A DNA stretch of 64,000 nucleotides from an uncultured Collinsella sp. (GTDB lineage: Bacteria; Actinomycetota; Coriobacteriia; Coriobacteriales; Coriobacteriaceae). The translations under genes and the position numbers were made by a program. Positions 1 through 6,997 of the stretch are shown piece after piece. Position 1 is the stretch's first letter, and each line of letters starts with the position of its first letter. The DNA lies in the NCBI GenBank assembly GCA_947001705.1, contig CAMQHT010000002.1:29272-93271 (forward strand), written 5' to 3'. Below the pieces are notes generated by a model. The model worked only from the letters and a program-made list of their open reading frames with translations. It did no database searches and was not told the DNA's origin.

Positions 1-346
1 AGGGGGTCACGGTGCCGGGAAGGACGGGCAAGTCGATGTCGATGCAGTGCTTCACGACGTCCTCGTTGTAACCCGGGGAGACGATGAACTTGGCACCGGC
101 GGCGCGGGCCTGCTCAACCTGCTCGACAGTCAGGACGGTGCCGGCGCCGACGCACATCTCGGGCTCGGCCTCAGCCATGGCGGCGATGCACTCGGCGGCG
201 CAGGCGGTGCGGAAGGTGACCTCGGCGGACTTCATGCCGGCAGACATAAGGGCGTGGGCGAGCGGTGCGGCGTCCTCGACCTTATCGAGCACGACGACCG
301 GCACGATGCCCAGGGATTCAAGCGTGGTGTAGAACTGATCGAACAT
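1..346 (-). CDS. eda: KDPG/KHG aldolase, partial (C-terminus outside the window)
   Basis: The 115 visible residues match the N-terminal half of 2-keto-3-deoxy-6-phosphogluconate aldolase, which splits KDPG into pyruvate and glyceraldehyde 3-phosphate. Recognisable stretches are GIVPVVVLD near the N-terminus, the catalytic-Glu region AEVTFRTACA, then VGAGTVLT and KFIVSPGYN, as in the Eda TIM barrel. The Schiff-base lysine (in KFIVSP) is present. The ATG at 346 follows a GAAAGGA ribosome site. Upstream on the same strand is the 2-keto-3-deoxygluconate kinase, which makes the substrate, so the two form a two-step route for hexuronate-derived KDG. The gene runs off the left edge, so its 3' end cannot be judged. 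Confidence 0.9.
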   Translation of the reverse strand, partial: MFDQFYTTLESLGIVPVVVLDKVEDAAPLAHALMSAGMKSAEVTFRTACAAECIAAMAEAEPEMCVGAGTVLTVEQVEQARAAGAKFIVSPGYNEDVVKHCIDIDLPVLPGTVTP

Positions 347-406
347 AGTGTTCCTTTCGATGTGAGGCGCGCACGGGCGCGTGATTGCCAAAGAAGATTG
401 GCCATG

Positions 407-467
407 AGCCGGTTCCGGATTGGTTATCGGAGGCACTGCTTGGGTCACAAGCAATTTCGGAACCGGC
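407..467. promoter_or_regulatory. Nested hairpin between kdgK and eda
   Basis: AGCCGGTTCCG at 407 pairs with CGGAACCGGCT ending at 467. Inside it a second stem, GCTTG/CAAGC (about 438-453), forms a smaller hairpin. There is no T-run, so it looks like a processing, attenuation or protein-binding structure between the two KDG genes rather than a classic terminator. Confidence 0.45.
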
Positions 468-601
468 TACGAGGCCAGTCGTGAAGGAATGCCAGACAAA
501 ACCGGAATGGGACTAAGTGGTTCTACCTGGCCGGAGGAATCGGGGAGCGGGCTGCAGGGGTATGGGTATGGAAAGCTGCAGTCCGCGGAATGGGGAACGA
601 A

Positions 602-1636
602 TTAACGGGCGACGCGGGTGCCACCGTCGGCGGCGGATGCCACGGCTGCGATCTCGTCTGCGGTCACCAGGTTGGAATCGCCCTTGATGGTGAGCTTGAG
701 GATCGAGGCCGCAATCGCGTAGTTGACGGCGTCTTGCGGGTCAAAGTCGTTGATGAGGGCATGGACGAGGCCGGCGTTGAAAGCGTCGCCGGCGGCAACG
801 CCCTCGAGCACGTGCACGTCGTGAGCGGGGGAGAACCAGTGCTCGCCGCTCTCGGCGTCAAAGAGCATGCCCATCCAAATGGAGCGCTCGACGCAGGAGA
901 TGTTGCGGACGACCGAGGCGACCTTCTTGCAACCGTACTCGGCGCAGATCTGACGGGCCATCTCGACGTAGGTGTCGCGTTCCTCGATGCCGTGGGCAAG
1001 GGAGCCGGAGACGCAGGTCATACCGAGGCCGGCAGGAGCGTCCTCGTCGTTGGCAATGCAGATGTCAACGAGCGGCAGGAGTTCCTTCATGGTGGCCTGC
1101 GACTTCTCGGGCGACCACATCTTGCCGCGATAGTTCACGTCGCACACGGTGGCGATGCCTTTGGCGCGGCAGGCGGTGAGGGCATCCTTGCAGGCGGCGG
1201 CCATCTCGTCGGAGACGGCGGGCGTCACGCCGGAGAAGTAGAAGACATCGACACCCTTGAGGATCTCATCCCAGTCAAAGACGTCGCGCTTGGCCATGTT
1301 GATGGCAGAGTACTTGCGGTCGTAGACGCAGCCGTTGCCGCGCTGCGAGGCGCCGACCTCAAACACATAGGAGCCAAGACGGTCGCCCTGGCGCACGACG
1401 CGCGAGGTATCGACGTCGTAGACCTTCAGCGAACGCAGGGCGCACTCGCCCAGACGGTTGGCCGGGACAACGGAGACGTAAGCTGCCTTGTCACCCTGGT
1501 AGGCCAGGGAAAGCGCGGTGTTGGCTTCGGCGCCGCCGTAGCGGACATCAAACTCGGTCGCCTGCTCAATGCGCAGATGATCTTTGGGCGAGAGCCTCAT
1601 CATGATCTCGCCGAAGGTAAGAACCGTTTTACCCAT
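602..1636 (-). CDS. kdgK: 2-keto-3-deoxygluconate kinase (PfkB family)
   Basis: The protein has 344 residues and the PfkB/ribokinase fold. The N-terminal signature is LTFGEIMMRLSP, with a GGAEANTA substrate-binding loop and the C-terminal anion-hole and catalytic-base region GVAAGDAFNAG. Family members of this length next to eda phosphorylate 2-keto-3-deoxygluconate with ATP in the cytosol. A longer frame exists upstream, but the ATG at 1636 is preferred: AAGGAG lies about 11 nt before it and family homology starts at MGKTVLTFGE. The gene is divergent from a LacI-type regulator, with a dense set of palindromes between them, so sugar-acid control is likely. Another PfkB sugar substrate cannot be excluded from sequence, but the neighbouring eda supports KDG. 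Confidence 0.88.
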   Translation of the reverse strand: MGKTVLTFGEIMMRLSPKDHLRIEQATEFDVRYGGAEANTALSLAYQGDKAAYVSVVPANRLGECALRSLKVYDVDTSRVVRQGDRLGSYVFEVGASQRGNGCVYDRKYSAINMAKRDVFDWDEILKGVDVFYFSGVTPAVSDEMAAACKDALTACRAKGIATVCDVNYRGKMWSPEKSQATMKELLPLVDICIANDEDAPAGLGMTCVSGSLAHGIEERDTYVEMARQICAEYGCKKVASVVRNISCVERSIWMGMLFDAESGEHWFSPAHDVHVLEGVAAGDAFNAGLVHALINDFDPQDAVNYAIAASILKLTIKGDSNLVTADEIAAVASAADGGTRVAR

Positions 1637-1679
1637 GGTCGCGCAGCTCCTTCTTGCTCGTGCGTACACCTTTGATATG

Positions 1680-1737
1680 GCGTTGGCACGGAGGTGCCAA
1701 GACGGTAGGGTACATCTTTGCACCTCCGTGCCAACGC
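1680..1737. promoter_or_regulatory. Paired palindromic operators in perfect inverted repeat
   Basis: An 18-bp perfect inverted repeat (1680-1697 against 1720-1737) is made of two operator-like palindromes: TTGGCAC-N4-GTGCCAA at 1683-1700 and a one-mismatch copy at 1717-1734. Their centres are 34 bp apart, about three helical turns. They lie in the kdgK leader, between kdgK and the LacI-type gene, so they are candidate binding sites for a dimeric or tetrameric repressor. Confidence 0.55.
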
Positions 1738-1742
1738 TTGCC

Positions 1743-1767
1743 GAAATCGGTTTACGAAATCGGTTTC
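1743..1767. promoter_or_regulatory. Tandem LacI-family operator candidates
   Basis: GAAATCGGTTTA (1743-1754) and GAAATCGGTTTC (1756-1767) are near-identical half-symmetric boxes with a central CG, the usual layout of LacI/GalR-family operators. They lie just upstream of the divergent LacI-type gene, so autoregulation and control of kdgK-eda is the simplest reading. Confidence 0.55.
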
Positions 1768-1774
1768 GTTTCGA

Positions 1775-1797
1775 GTTGTAGTATACTCATCTACAAC
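1775..1797. promoter_or_regulatory. Inverted repeat GTTGTAG-N9-CTACAAC
   Basis: A 7-bp perfect inverted repeat with a 9-bp centre containing TATACT, which resembles a -10 element. It could be a repressor site overlapping the promoter of the kdgK or lacI-type gene. Confidence 0.35.
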
Positions 1798-1871
1798 GTT
1801 TTGCAAGCGAGATTTTTAAAAAAATGCCTAAAATGGCTCAGACTGCCGACAATTGGGAAACGGGGTGCGCT

Positions 1872-2894
1872 ATGGCGCAGATGAGGATTAAGGACATTGC
1901 TGCCGAGGCGGGCGTGAGCCCGGCCACGGTCTCGCGCTATCTCAACAACCGCCCTGGGCAGATGACCGAGGAAACCCGTGCTCGCATCGCGGCAGTTATC
2001 GAGCGCACCGGCTATCGTCCACGTGCCGCCGCGCGCAATCTGCGCAGCTCGCGTACCAACCTCATCGGCGTGATCTTGGCCGACATTGCTAACCCGTTCT
2101 CCAGCGCCATGCTCGAAGGGCTTTCCGCCAGCGCCGCCGCGCGCGGCTGCTCGCTCATGACGGCCATTAGCGGCAACGACCCCGCCAAGGAGGCAGAGTC
2201 GCTCACCAGACTTATCGATGCCGGCGTGGACGGCCTGGTCGTCAATACCTGCGGAGGCAACGACAAGGCGATCGCCGAGGCTGCGGGACGCCTGCCCGTC
2301 GTGCTGCTCGACCGCGATGTTGCCGACGGCGGTGTCGATCTGGTGACCTCCAACAACCGTGAGCTGGTCGCCGGCCTGGTAGACGCCTTGGCCTCTGCGG
2401 GCAGCGAGCGCCTGTGCCTGCTCACCGAGGCAAGCGACGACAGCCCCGTGCGTCGCGAACGCGCCGAGGCGTTTGCCGACGAGCTTTCGCGCCGCGGTCT
2501 TGCGGGCGAGGTCGTCACCCTGGCCGACGGTGGCGTCGAGGGTGTCAGTCGCCTGGACGAGACCATCCGCGGCTATGCGGGTAAAAAGCTCGGCCTCATT
2601 GCCGTCAACGGTCTGGTCTTCCTGCGCCTGACCGAGGCGCTGGCACAGTTGGGACCTTCGTTGCCGGCGGGTCTCAAGATCGCAACGTTTGACGACTATC
2701 CCTGGAACCACGTGCTCTTTGGCGGTGTGACCACGGCAGCGCAGGACACTCTTACCATTGCCGAGCGCGTAGTCGAGCGTCTGTCCGAACGCATCGACAT
2801 CGTTACCACTACGGTGGGCGATGCCGCAAAGCTCGCCCCCAAGCGCATCGAGATCCCCGGCCACATCGAACACCGCGCCTCGACCTTACGCTAG
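1872..2894 (+). CDS. LacI/GalR-family transcriptional regulator
   Basis: The protein has 340 residues. An N-terminal LacI helix-turn-helix (RIKDIAAEAGVSPATVSRYL, residues about 5-24) is followed by the hinge helix region with RPRAAARNLRSS and a periplasmic-binding-protein-like sensor domain (LIGVILADIANPFSSAMLEG onward). Family members bind operators with a central CG and release them on binding a sugar or sugar-acid effector. The ATG at 1872 is chosen because domain homology starts there; its ribosome site is weak, and an upstream in-frame ATG at 1824 would add 16 residues. The divergent kdgK-eda genes and the two CG-centred boxes at 1743-1767 suggest it represses KDG use. The effector is not readable from sequence. 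Confidence 0.85.
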   Translation: MAQMRIKDIAAEAGVSPATVSRYLNNRPGQMTEETRARIAAVIERTGYRPRAAARNLRSSRTNLIGVILADIANPFSSAMLEGLSASAAARGCSLMTAISGNDPAKEAESLTRLIDAGVDGLVVNTCGGNDKAIAEAAGRLPVVLLDRDVADGGVDLVTSNNRELVAGLVDALASAGSERLCLLTEASDDSPVRRERAEAFADELSRRGLAGEVVTLADGGVEGVSRLDETIRGYAGKKLGLIAVNGLVFLRLTEALAQLGPSLPAGLKIATFDDYPWNHVLFGGVTTAAQDTLTIAERVVERLSERIDIVTTTVGDAAKLAPKRIEIPGHIEHRASTLR

Positions 2895-2948
2895 CCGCTC
2901 GTTCGCAACGGTCTGCTCGCGCACGTTTTTTTGAGCGCTTGATACGCT

Positions 2949-2964
2949 TTAACCCTGCGGAAAC
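2949..2964 (+). promoter_or_regulatory. GlnR-box-like sequence before the GS-I homologue
   Basis: TTAAC-N6-GAAAC matches the actinobacterial GlnR half-site pair GTnAC-N6-GAAAC with one mismatch. It is 65 bp upstream of the glutamine synthetase homologue. The 10-mer TGCGGAAACA across its right half recurs upstream of the type III glutamine synthetase gene (60026-60035). Confidence 0.4.
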
Positions 2965-3029
2965 ATTTTTCTGCGATAGTATCTGCGATATAGACCAGTC
3001 GAAACCCGCCCGAAAGAAAGGGGAGCGAC

Positions 3030-4367
3030 ATGAACCAGCAGAACATCGATTACGTACTCCGCTCCGTAGAGCAGCGTGATATCCGCTTTGTGCGTCTGTG
3101 GTTTGTCGACATTCTCGGCCGCCTCAAAAACTTTGCTATTAGCCCCGAGGACCTCGAGGTCGCTTTTGAGGAGGGCATTGGCTTTGACGGCTCGGCCATC
3201 GAGGGCTTTGCCACGCCCGAGGAAGCCGACATGCTGGCGTTCCCTGATGCCTCGACCTTCCAGATTTTGCCGTGGCGTCCGAGCCACAACGGCGTCGCCC
3301 GTGTGTTTTGCGACGTATGCACCCCCGATTGCAAGCCCTTCGCCGGCGACCCGCGCGATGCCCTGCGCCGCATGTTCCACAAGGCCGAGAAGGCCGGCTA
3401 CCTACTCAACGTTGGTGCCGAGCTGGAGTATTACTACTTCCCCGACGAGCACACGCCCGAGCCGCTCGACAACGTGGGCTACTTCGATCTTTCGGTGAGC
3501 GATGCCGCCCGCGACCTGCGCCGCAACACGGTCCTCACGCTCGAGAAGATGTCCGTGCCCGTGGAGTACACCTTCCACGCCGCCGGTCGCTCGCAGCACG
3601 GCATGAGCCTGCGCCACGCCGAGGCCCTGAGCATGTCCGACGCCATCACCACGGCCAAGCTCATCATTAAGCAGCAGGCTTACGAGAGCGGTTGCCACGC
3701 CTCCTTTATGCCCAAGCCGTTGGCAGGCGAAGACGGCAGCGCTATGTTCCTGTGCCAGTCGCTATTCGACCACGACGGCAACAACGTCTTTTGGGGCGAG
3801 GACGACGAGAAGTACCACCTCTCCGATATCGCCAAGCACTACATGGCCGGCATCCTGGCGCACGCGCGCGAGATCAGCGCCATCACCAACCCCACGGTCA
3901 ACTCGTACAAGCGCATTACCACGGGCGGCGACTCCGTGCCGCAGTACGCCACGTGGGGCCTGCGCAACCGCGCGAGTATGGTCCGCATTCCGGTCTACAA
4001 GCCCGGCAAGCAGCTGTCCACGCGCATCGAGCTGCGCAGTCCCGATCCCATGGCCAACCCGTACCTGGTCAACGCCGTCACGCTGGCGGCTGGTCTGGAC
4101 GGCATCGAGCGCAAGCTGGAGCTCCCGCCCGAGGCCACGGCCGAGACACTCAAGCTTACCGACCGTCAGATGGTTGAGGCCGGCTATACGCCGCTGCCGC
4201 GCTCGCTCAAAGAGGCGCTCGACGTGTTTGAGGACTCGCAGTTTATGAAGGATGCCCTCGGCGAGCACATCCACAGCTTCTTCCTCAAAAAGAAGCGCGA
4301 CGAATGGCATAAGTTTGAGTCCACGATCACCGAGTGGGAGATCAAGCACTACCTGGCGAACTCCTAA
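3030..4367 (+). CDS. Glutamine synthetase type I homologue with missing metal ligands
   Basis: The 445-residue protein aligns along its whole length with short (alpha-type) GlnA. It keeps GIGFDGSAIEGF (residues 49-60), AELEYY with Glu131 and Glu133, FMPKPL, NPTVNSYKR and RIELRSPDP with Glu334. Key catalytic positions are changed. The HHEVAPGQHE motif of active enzymes reads FHAAGRSQHG, so two metal-binding Glu are Ala184 and Gly191. The GSGMH His is Phe240 (GSAMF). The active-site flap PGYEAP is altered around Asp301. Three of six metal ligands are therefore absent, and glutamine synthesis is doubtful. It is followed 50 bp later by a GlnR-like regulator. A regulatory or altered-substrate role is inferred. 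The ATG follows GAAAGGGGAG-type spacing. Confidence 0.85.
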   Translation: MNQQNIDYVLRSVEQRDIRFVRLWFVDILGRLKNFAISPEDLEVAFEEGIGFDGSAIEGFATPEEADMLAFPDASTFQILPWRPSHNGVARVFCDVCTPDCKPFAGDPRDALRRMFHKAEKAGYLLNVGAELEYYYFPDEHTPEPLDNVGYFDLSVSDAARDLRRNTVLTLEKMSVPVEYTFHAAGRSQHGMSLRHAEALSMSDAITTAKLIIKQQAYESGCHASFMPKPLAGEDGSAMFLCQSLFDHDGNNVFWGEDDEKYHLSDIAKHYMAGILAHAREISAITNPTVNSYKRITTGGDSVPQYATWGLRNRASMVRIPVYKPGKQLSTRIELRSPDPMANPYLVNAVTLAAGLDGIERKLELPPEATAETLKLTDRQMVEAGYTPLPRSLKEALDVFEDSQFMKDALGEHIHSFFLKKKRDEWHKFESTITEWEIKHYLANS

Positions 4368-4417
4368 TCACGCTGGCTTGTTCCAGTACGATTGAGCTCA
4401 TTTCCTTGGAGGCCGAT

Positions 4418-5080
4418 ATGTCCGAAAAGAGTGCCCTGTTCATGGCGCGCACGACGCGCTTCCACGAGTTTGCCCGCAGCTTGACGACTACCCTGGGTGT
4501 CGAGGTGAGCCTGGCAACCCCTGATTCGCCAACTGCGGCGCACGACTTTGACCTGCTGATTCTCGATTCCGATGGCATCCGCAGCGACCGCATCGATCAG
4601 ATTGCCAAGTGGCTTGACGACCGCGGCGGCGTTCCCATGCTGGTGATCGTCGACGACGAGGCGCTCGGCACCCTGCGCCTGCCGAATCACGCGCATGCCG
4701 ACTTTGTATGCCCCACGGCGACGCCCAACGAGCTCAAGGCTCGCGCGCAGCGCCTGATGGGCGAGGAGGAGACCGTCACCGCCGACGATGTGCTCAACAT
4801 CGATAACCTCGAGATCAACCTGGCTACCTACCAGGTGACGCTCGATAACGAGCCCATCGACCTGACGCTGATGGAGTACTCGCTGCTGAGCTTTTTGGCG
4901 ACGCACCCCAACCGCGCCTACAGCCGCGAGGTGCTGCTGCACCGCGTGTGGGGCTTTGAGTACTGCGGCGGCACGCGCACCGTCGACGTGCACATCCGAC
5001 GCATCCGCTCCAAGGTGGGCCCGCAGATCGCGGCACACATCACCACCGTCCGCGGCGTGGGCTATCTGTTTAAGGACTAG
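4418..5080 (+). CDS. glnR: GlnR-like orphan OmpR-family regulator
   Basis: The protein has 220 residues: a divergent receiver-like N-terminal domain (about 1-120) and an OmpR winged helix (LTLMEYSLLSFLATHP, then WGFEYCGGTRTVDVHIRR and a final TVRGVGYLF). The GGTRTVDVH stretch and the weak receiver resemble actinobacterial GlnR, the global nitrogen regulator, which works without a dedicated kinase. The ATG at 4418 has GGAGG 5-9 nt upstream; a longer frame overlapping the previous gene is less likely. No histidine kinase lies nearby. The gene follows the degenerate glutamine synthetase homologue in the same direction, and GlnR-box-like sites lie before both glutamine synthetase genes, so a nitrogen-control role is likely. 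The symbol is by resemblance, not proof of orthology. Confidence 0.75.
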   Translation: MSEKSALFMARTTRFHEFARSLTTTLGVEVSLATPDSPTAAHDFDLLILDSDGIRSDRIDQIAKWLDDRGGVPMLVIVDDEALGTLRLPNHAHADFVCPTATPNELKARAQRLMGEEETVTADDVLNIDNLEINLATYQVTLDNEPIDLTLMEYSLLSFLATHPNRAYSREVLLHRVWGFEYCGGTRTVDVHIRRIRSKVGPQIAAHITTVRGVGYLFKD

Positions 5081-5084
5081 ATTT

Positions 5085-5117
5085 CCACCACAAAGGGGAC
5101 AGGCACCTTTGTGGTGG
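5085..5117 (+). terminator. REP-like terminator hairpin (ACCACAAAGG family)
   Basis: CCACCACAAAGG pairs perfectly with CCTTTGTGGTGG around a GGGACAGGCA-type loop, followed by TTTTG. It begins 4 bp after the glnR-like stop. Related copies are at 18183, 19773, 29771 and, degenerate, at 18126, 20741 and 38647. Confidence 0.7.
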
Positions 5118-5235
5118 TTTTGACGCAGGTGCGGGTTTCTTTCGAGTTTGCAGCAGAACTTAAGCCTTCCTAAAAGATTGCGTTCTCGTACACGTACGCC
5201 CGCATATTGGGGTACAACTCAACGTGAACAATGAT

Positions 5236-5259
5236 GGCCCGCCACATGTTTGGCGGGCC
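5236..5259 (+). terminator. Hairpin in the htrA leader
   Basis: GGCCCGCC/GGCGGGCC stem with an 8-nt loop followed by TTTGG, 30 bp before the protease start. It could be a weak terminator or an attenuator in the leader. Confidence 0.4.
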
Positions 5260-5288
5260 TTTGGTTATTTGACGAAAGGATCGCAGCT

Positions 5289-6749
5289 ATGAGCGAGTAC
5301 GATTCCCAGCGTCCCCAGGATGCGGGCAACGCCGGCGAGACCCAGCAGCAGCCGCGCGTGCAGGTGGAGTCGACGCCTGCCGACGGCAACATTCCCTACG
5401 TGCAGGCCTACGATACGCAGACCGGCAAGCCGCTGGGCGGCCAGCAGGTTGTAAACAAGCACACGGTGGTCAAGACCAAGACCAAAAAGCTGCCGATCTT
5501 CATTACGGCGCTTGCCGGCTGTGCCTGCGGCGCCCTGCTGGTCATTGCACTCATTATGAGCGGCACGCTCGATATCGGCGGTGGCAAGAATGCCGTGACG
5601 GCGGGTGCTTCGGGTTCATCGACGCAAAAGATCACCATCGATTCCGAGGACACTACGCTGGCCGAGGCCGTTTCTGCCAAGGCCCTGCCCTCCGTCGTTT
5701 CCATCACCGCCACGTCGAGCGGCAGCCAGAATGGCTCGCTTTCGCAGTCTGCCGACGAGTCGGACAACTCGGGCAGCGTCGGTTCGGGCGTGGTGCTCGA
5801 TACCGAGGGCCATATCCTCACCAACAACCACGTGGTCGATGGCTATGACCAGTACGTGGTGACCATGGACGACGGCACCACCTACGAGGCCGAGTTCGTG
5901 GGCAACGACGCTTCGAGCGACCTGGCCGTCATCAAGCTCAAGGACGCCGACGCCTCCAAGCTCACGCCGATTGAGATCGGTGATTCCTCCAAGCTCAACG
6001 TGGGCGAGTGGGTCATGGCGATCGGCTCGCCCTTCGGCAACGAACAGTCTGTCTCCACCGGTATCGTCTCGGCGCTGTATCGCTCCACGGCCATGAGCTC
6101 TACCGGCGGCAACACCATCTATGCCAACATGATCCAGACCGATGCCGCCATCAATCCGGGCAACTCCGGCGGCGCGCTCGTTAACGACAACGGCGAGCTC
6201 GTGGGTATCAACTCGCTCATCGAGAGCTATTCGGGCTCCAGCTCGGGCGTGGGCTTTGCCATTCCGGTTAACTACGCCAAGAACATTGCCGACCAGATTA
6301 TCGACGGTAAGACGCCGGTGCATCCGTACATGGGCGCCACGCTTTCGAGCGTCAACGCGCTCAACGCCCGTACCAACAAGCTGAGCACCGATAGCGGCGC
6401 GTATGTGGCGAGCGTCGTCGAGGACGGTCCTGCTGCCAAGGCCGGTATCCAAGAGGGCGATGTCATTACCAAGCTGGGCGACGACGAGATTACGAGCGCC
6501 GATGGCCTGATCATCGCACTACGCAGCCACGAGGTGGGCGAGAAGGTCGAAATCACGCTCATGCGCGGCAAGGAAGAGAAGAAGGTCACCGTCGAGCTGG
6601 GCTCCGACGAGGAACTGCAGAACCAGCAGCAGAACGACAGTGCAACCGACACTGGCAACGGCGGTATTACCGATGAGCAGCTGCGCCAGTACCTGGAGGA
6701 GCTGCTCGGCCAGCAGGGCCAGGGCCAGGGCTACGGCCAGGGTTTCTAA
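5289..6749 (+). CDS. htrA: HtrA/DegP-like membrane-anchored serine protease with PDZ domain
   Basis: The protein has 486 residues. A polar N-terminal cytosolic segment (about 1-72) leads to one membrane helix (LPIFITALAGCACGALLVIA, about 73-97), a trypsin-like domain and one PDZ domain (about 350-445). The catalytic triad is His181 (TNNHVV), Asp211 (SSDLAVI) and Ser293 (GNSGGAL). A Gln/Gly-rich tail ends the protein. Such proteases degrade or refold damaged proteins outside the membrane during envelope stress. The ATG at 5289 (MSEYDSQ) has GAAAGGA upstream and is preferred over an in-frame ATG at 5250 that lies inside the leader hairpin. A strong terminator follows, so it appears monocistronic. 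Confidence 0.93.
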   Translation: MSEYDSQRPQDAGNAGETQQQPRVQVESTPADGNIPYVQAYDTQTGKPLGGQQVVNKHTVVKTKTKKLPIFITALAGCACGALLVIALIMSGTLDIGGGKNAVTAGASGSSTQKITIDSEDTTLAEAVSAKALPSVVSITATSSGSQNGSLSQSADESDNSGSVGSGVVLDTEGHILTNNHVVDGYDQYVVTMDDGTTYEAEFVGNDASSDLAVIKLKDADASKLTPIEIGDSSKLNVGEWVMAIGSPFGNEQSVSTGIVSALYRSTAMSSTGGNTIYANMIQTDAAINPGNSGGALVNDNGELVGINSLIESYSGSSSGVGFAIPVNYAKNIADQIIDGKTPVHPYMGATLSSVNALNARTNKLSTDSGAYVASVVEDGPAAKAGIQEGDVITKLGDDEITSADGLIIALRSHEVGEKVEITLMRGKEEKKVTVELGSDEELQNQQQNDSATDTGNGGITDEQLRQYLEELLGQQGQGQGYGQGF

Positions 6750-6776
6750 CGAGCTGTATCGCACATATCGAAGCCA

Positions 6777-6815
6777 GAGGGGCTGTTCCGCCAACGCGGG
6801 ACAGCCCCTCTTTTC
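6777..6815 (+). terminator. Rho-independent terminator after htrA
   Basis: GAGGGGCTGTTCC pairs with GGGACAGCCCCTC (one G-U pair) across a short loop, followed by TTTTC. Confidence 0.85.
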
Positions 6816-6997
6816 GCGATGATCCCTTGGAGACGGAGGAAAACGGATCATTTAGAAACGGCAAGGGCATGGTTTGAACGCGCGATCCACTCCAGTTTGA
6901 TGGCTGCCGATTCGGTGCGGTTGGAAAGGGCGATTTGGCTCCATCGCGACCGGTGGTACTCTTGTATCCGTTTGAAATCGAGCGAAGGAGTGCCGCT

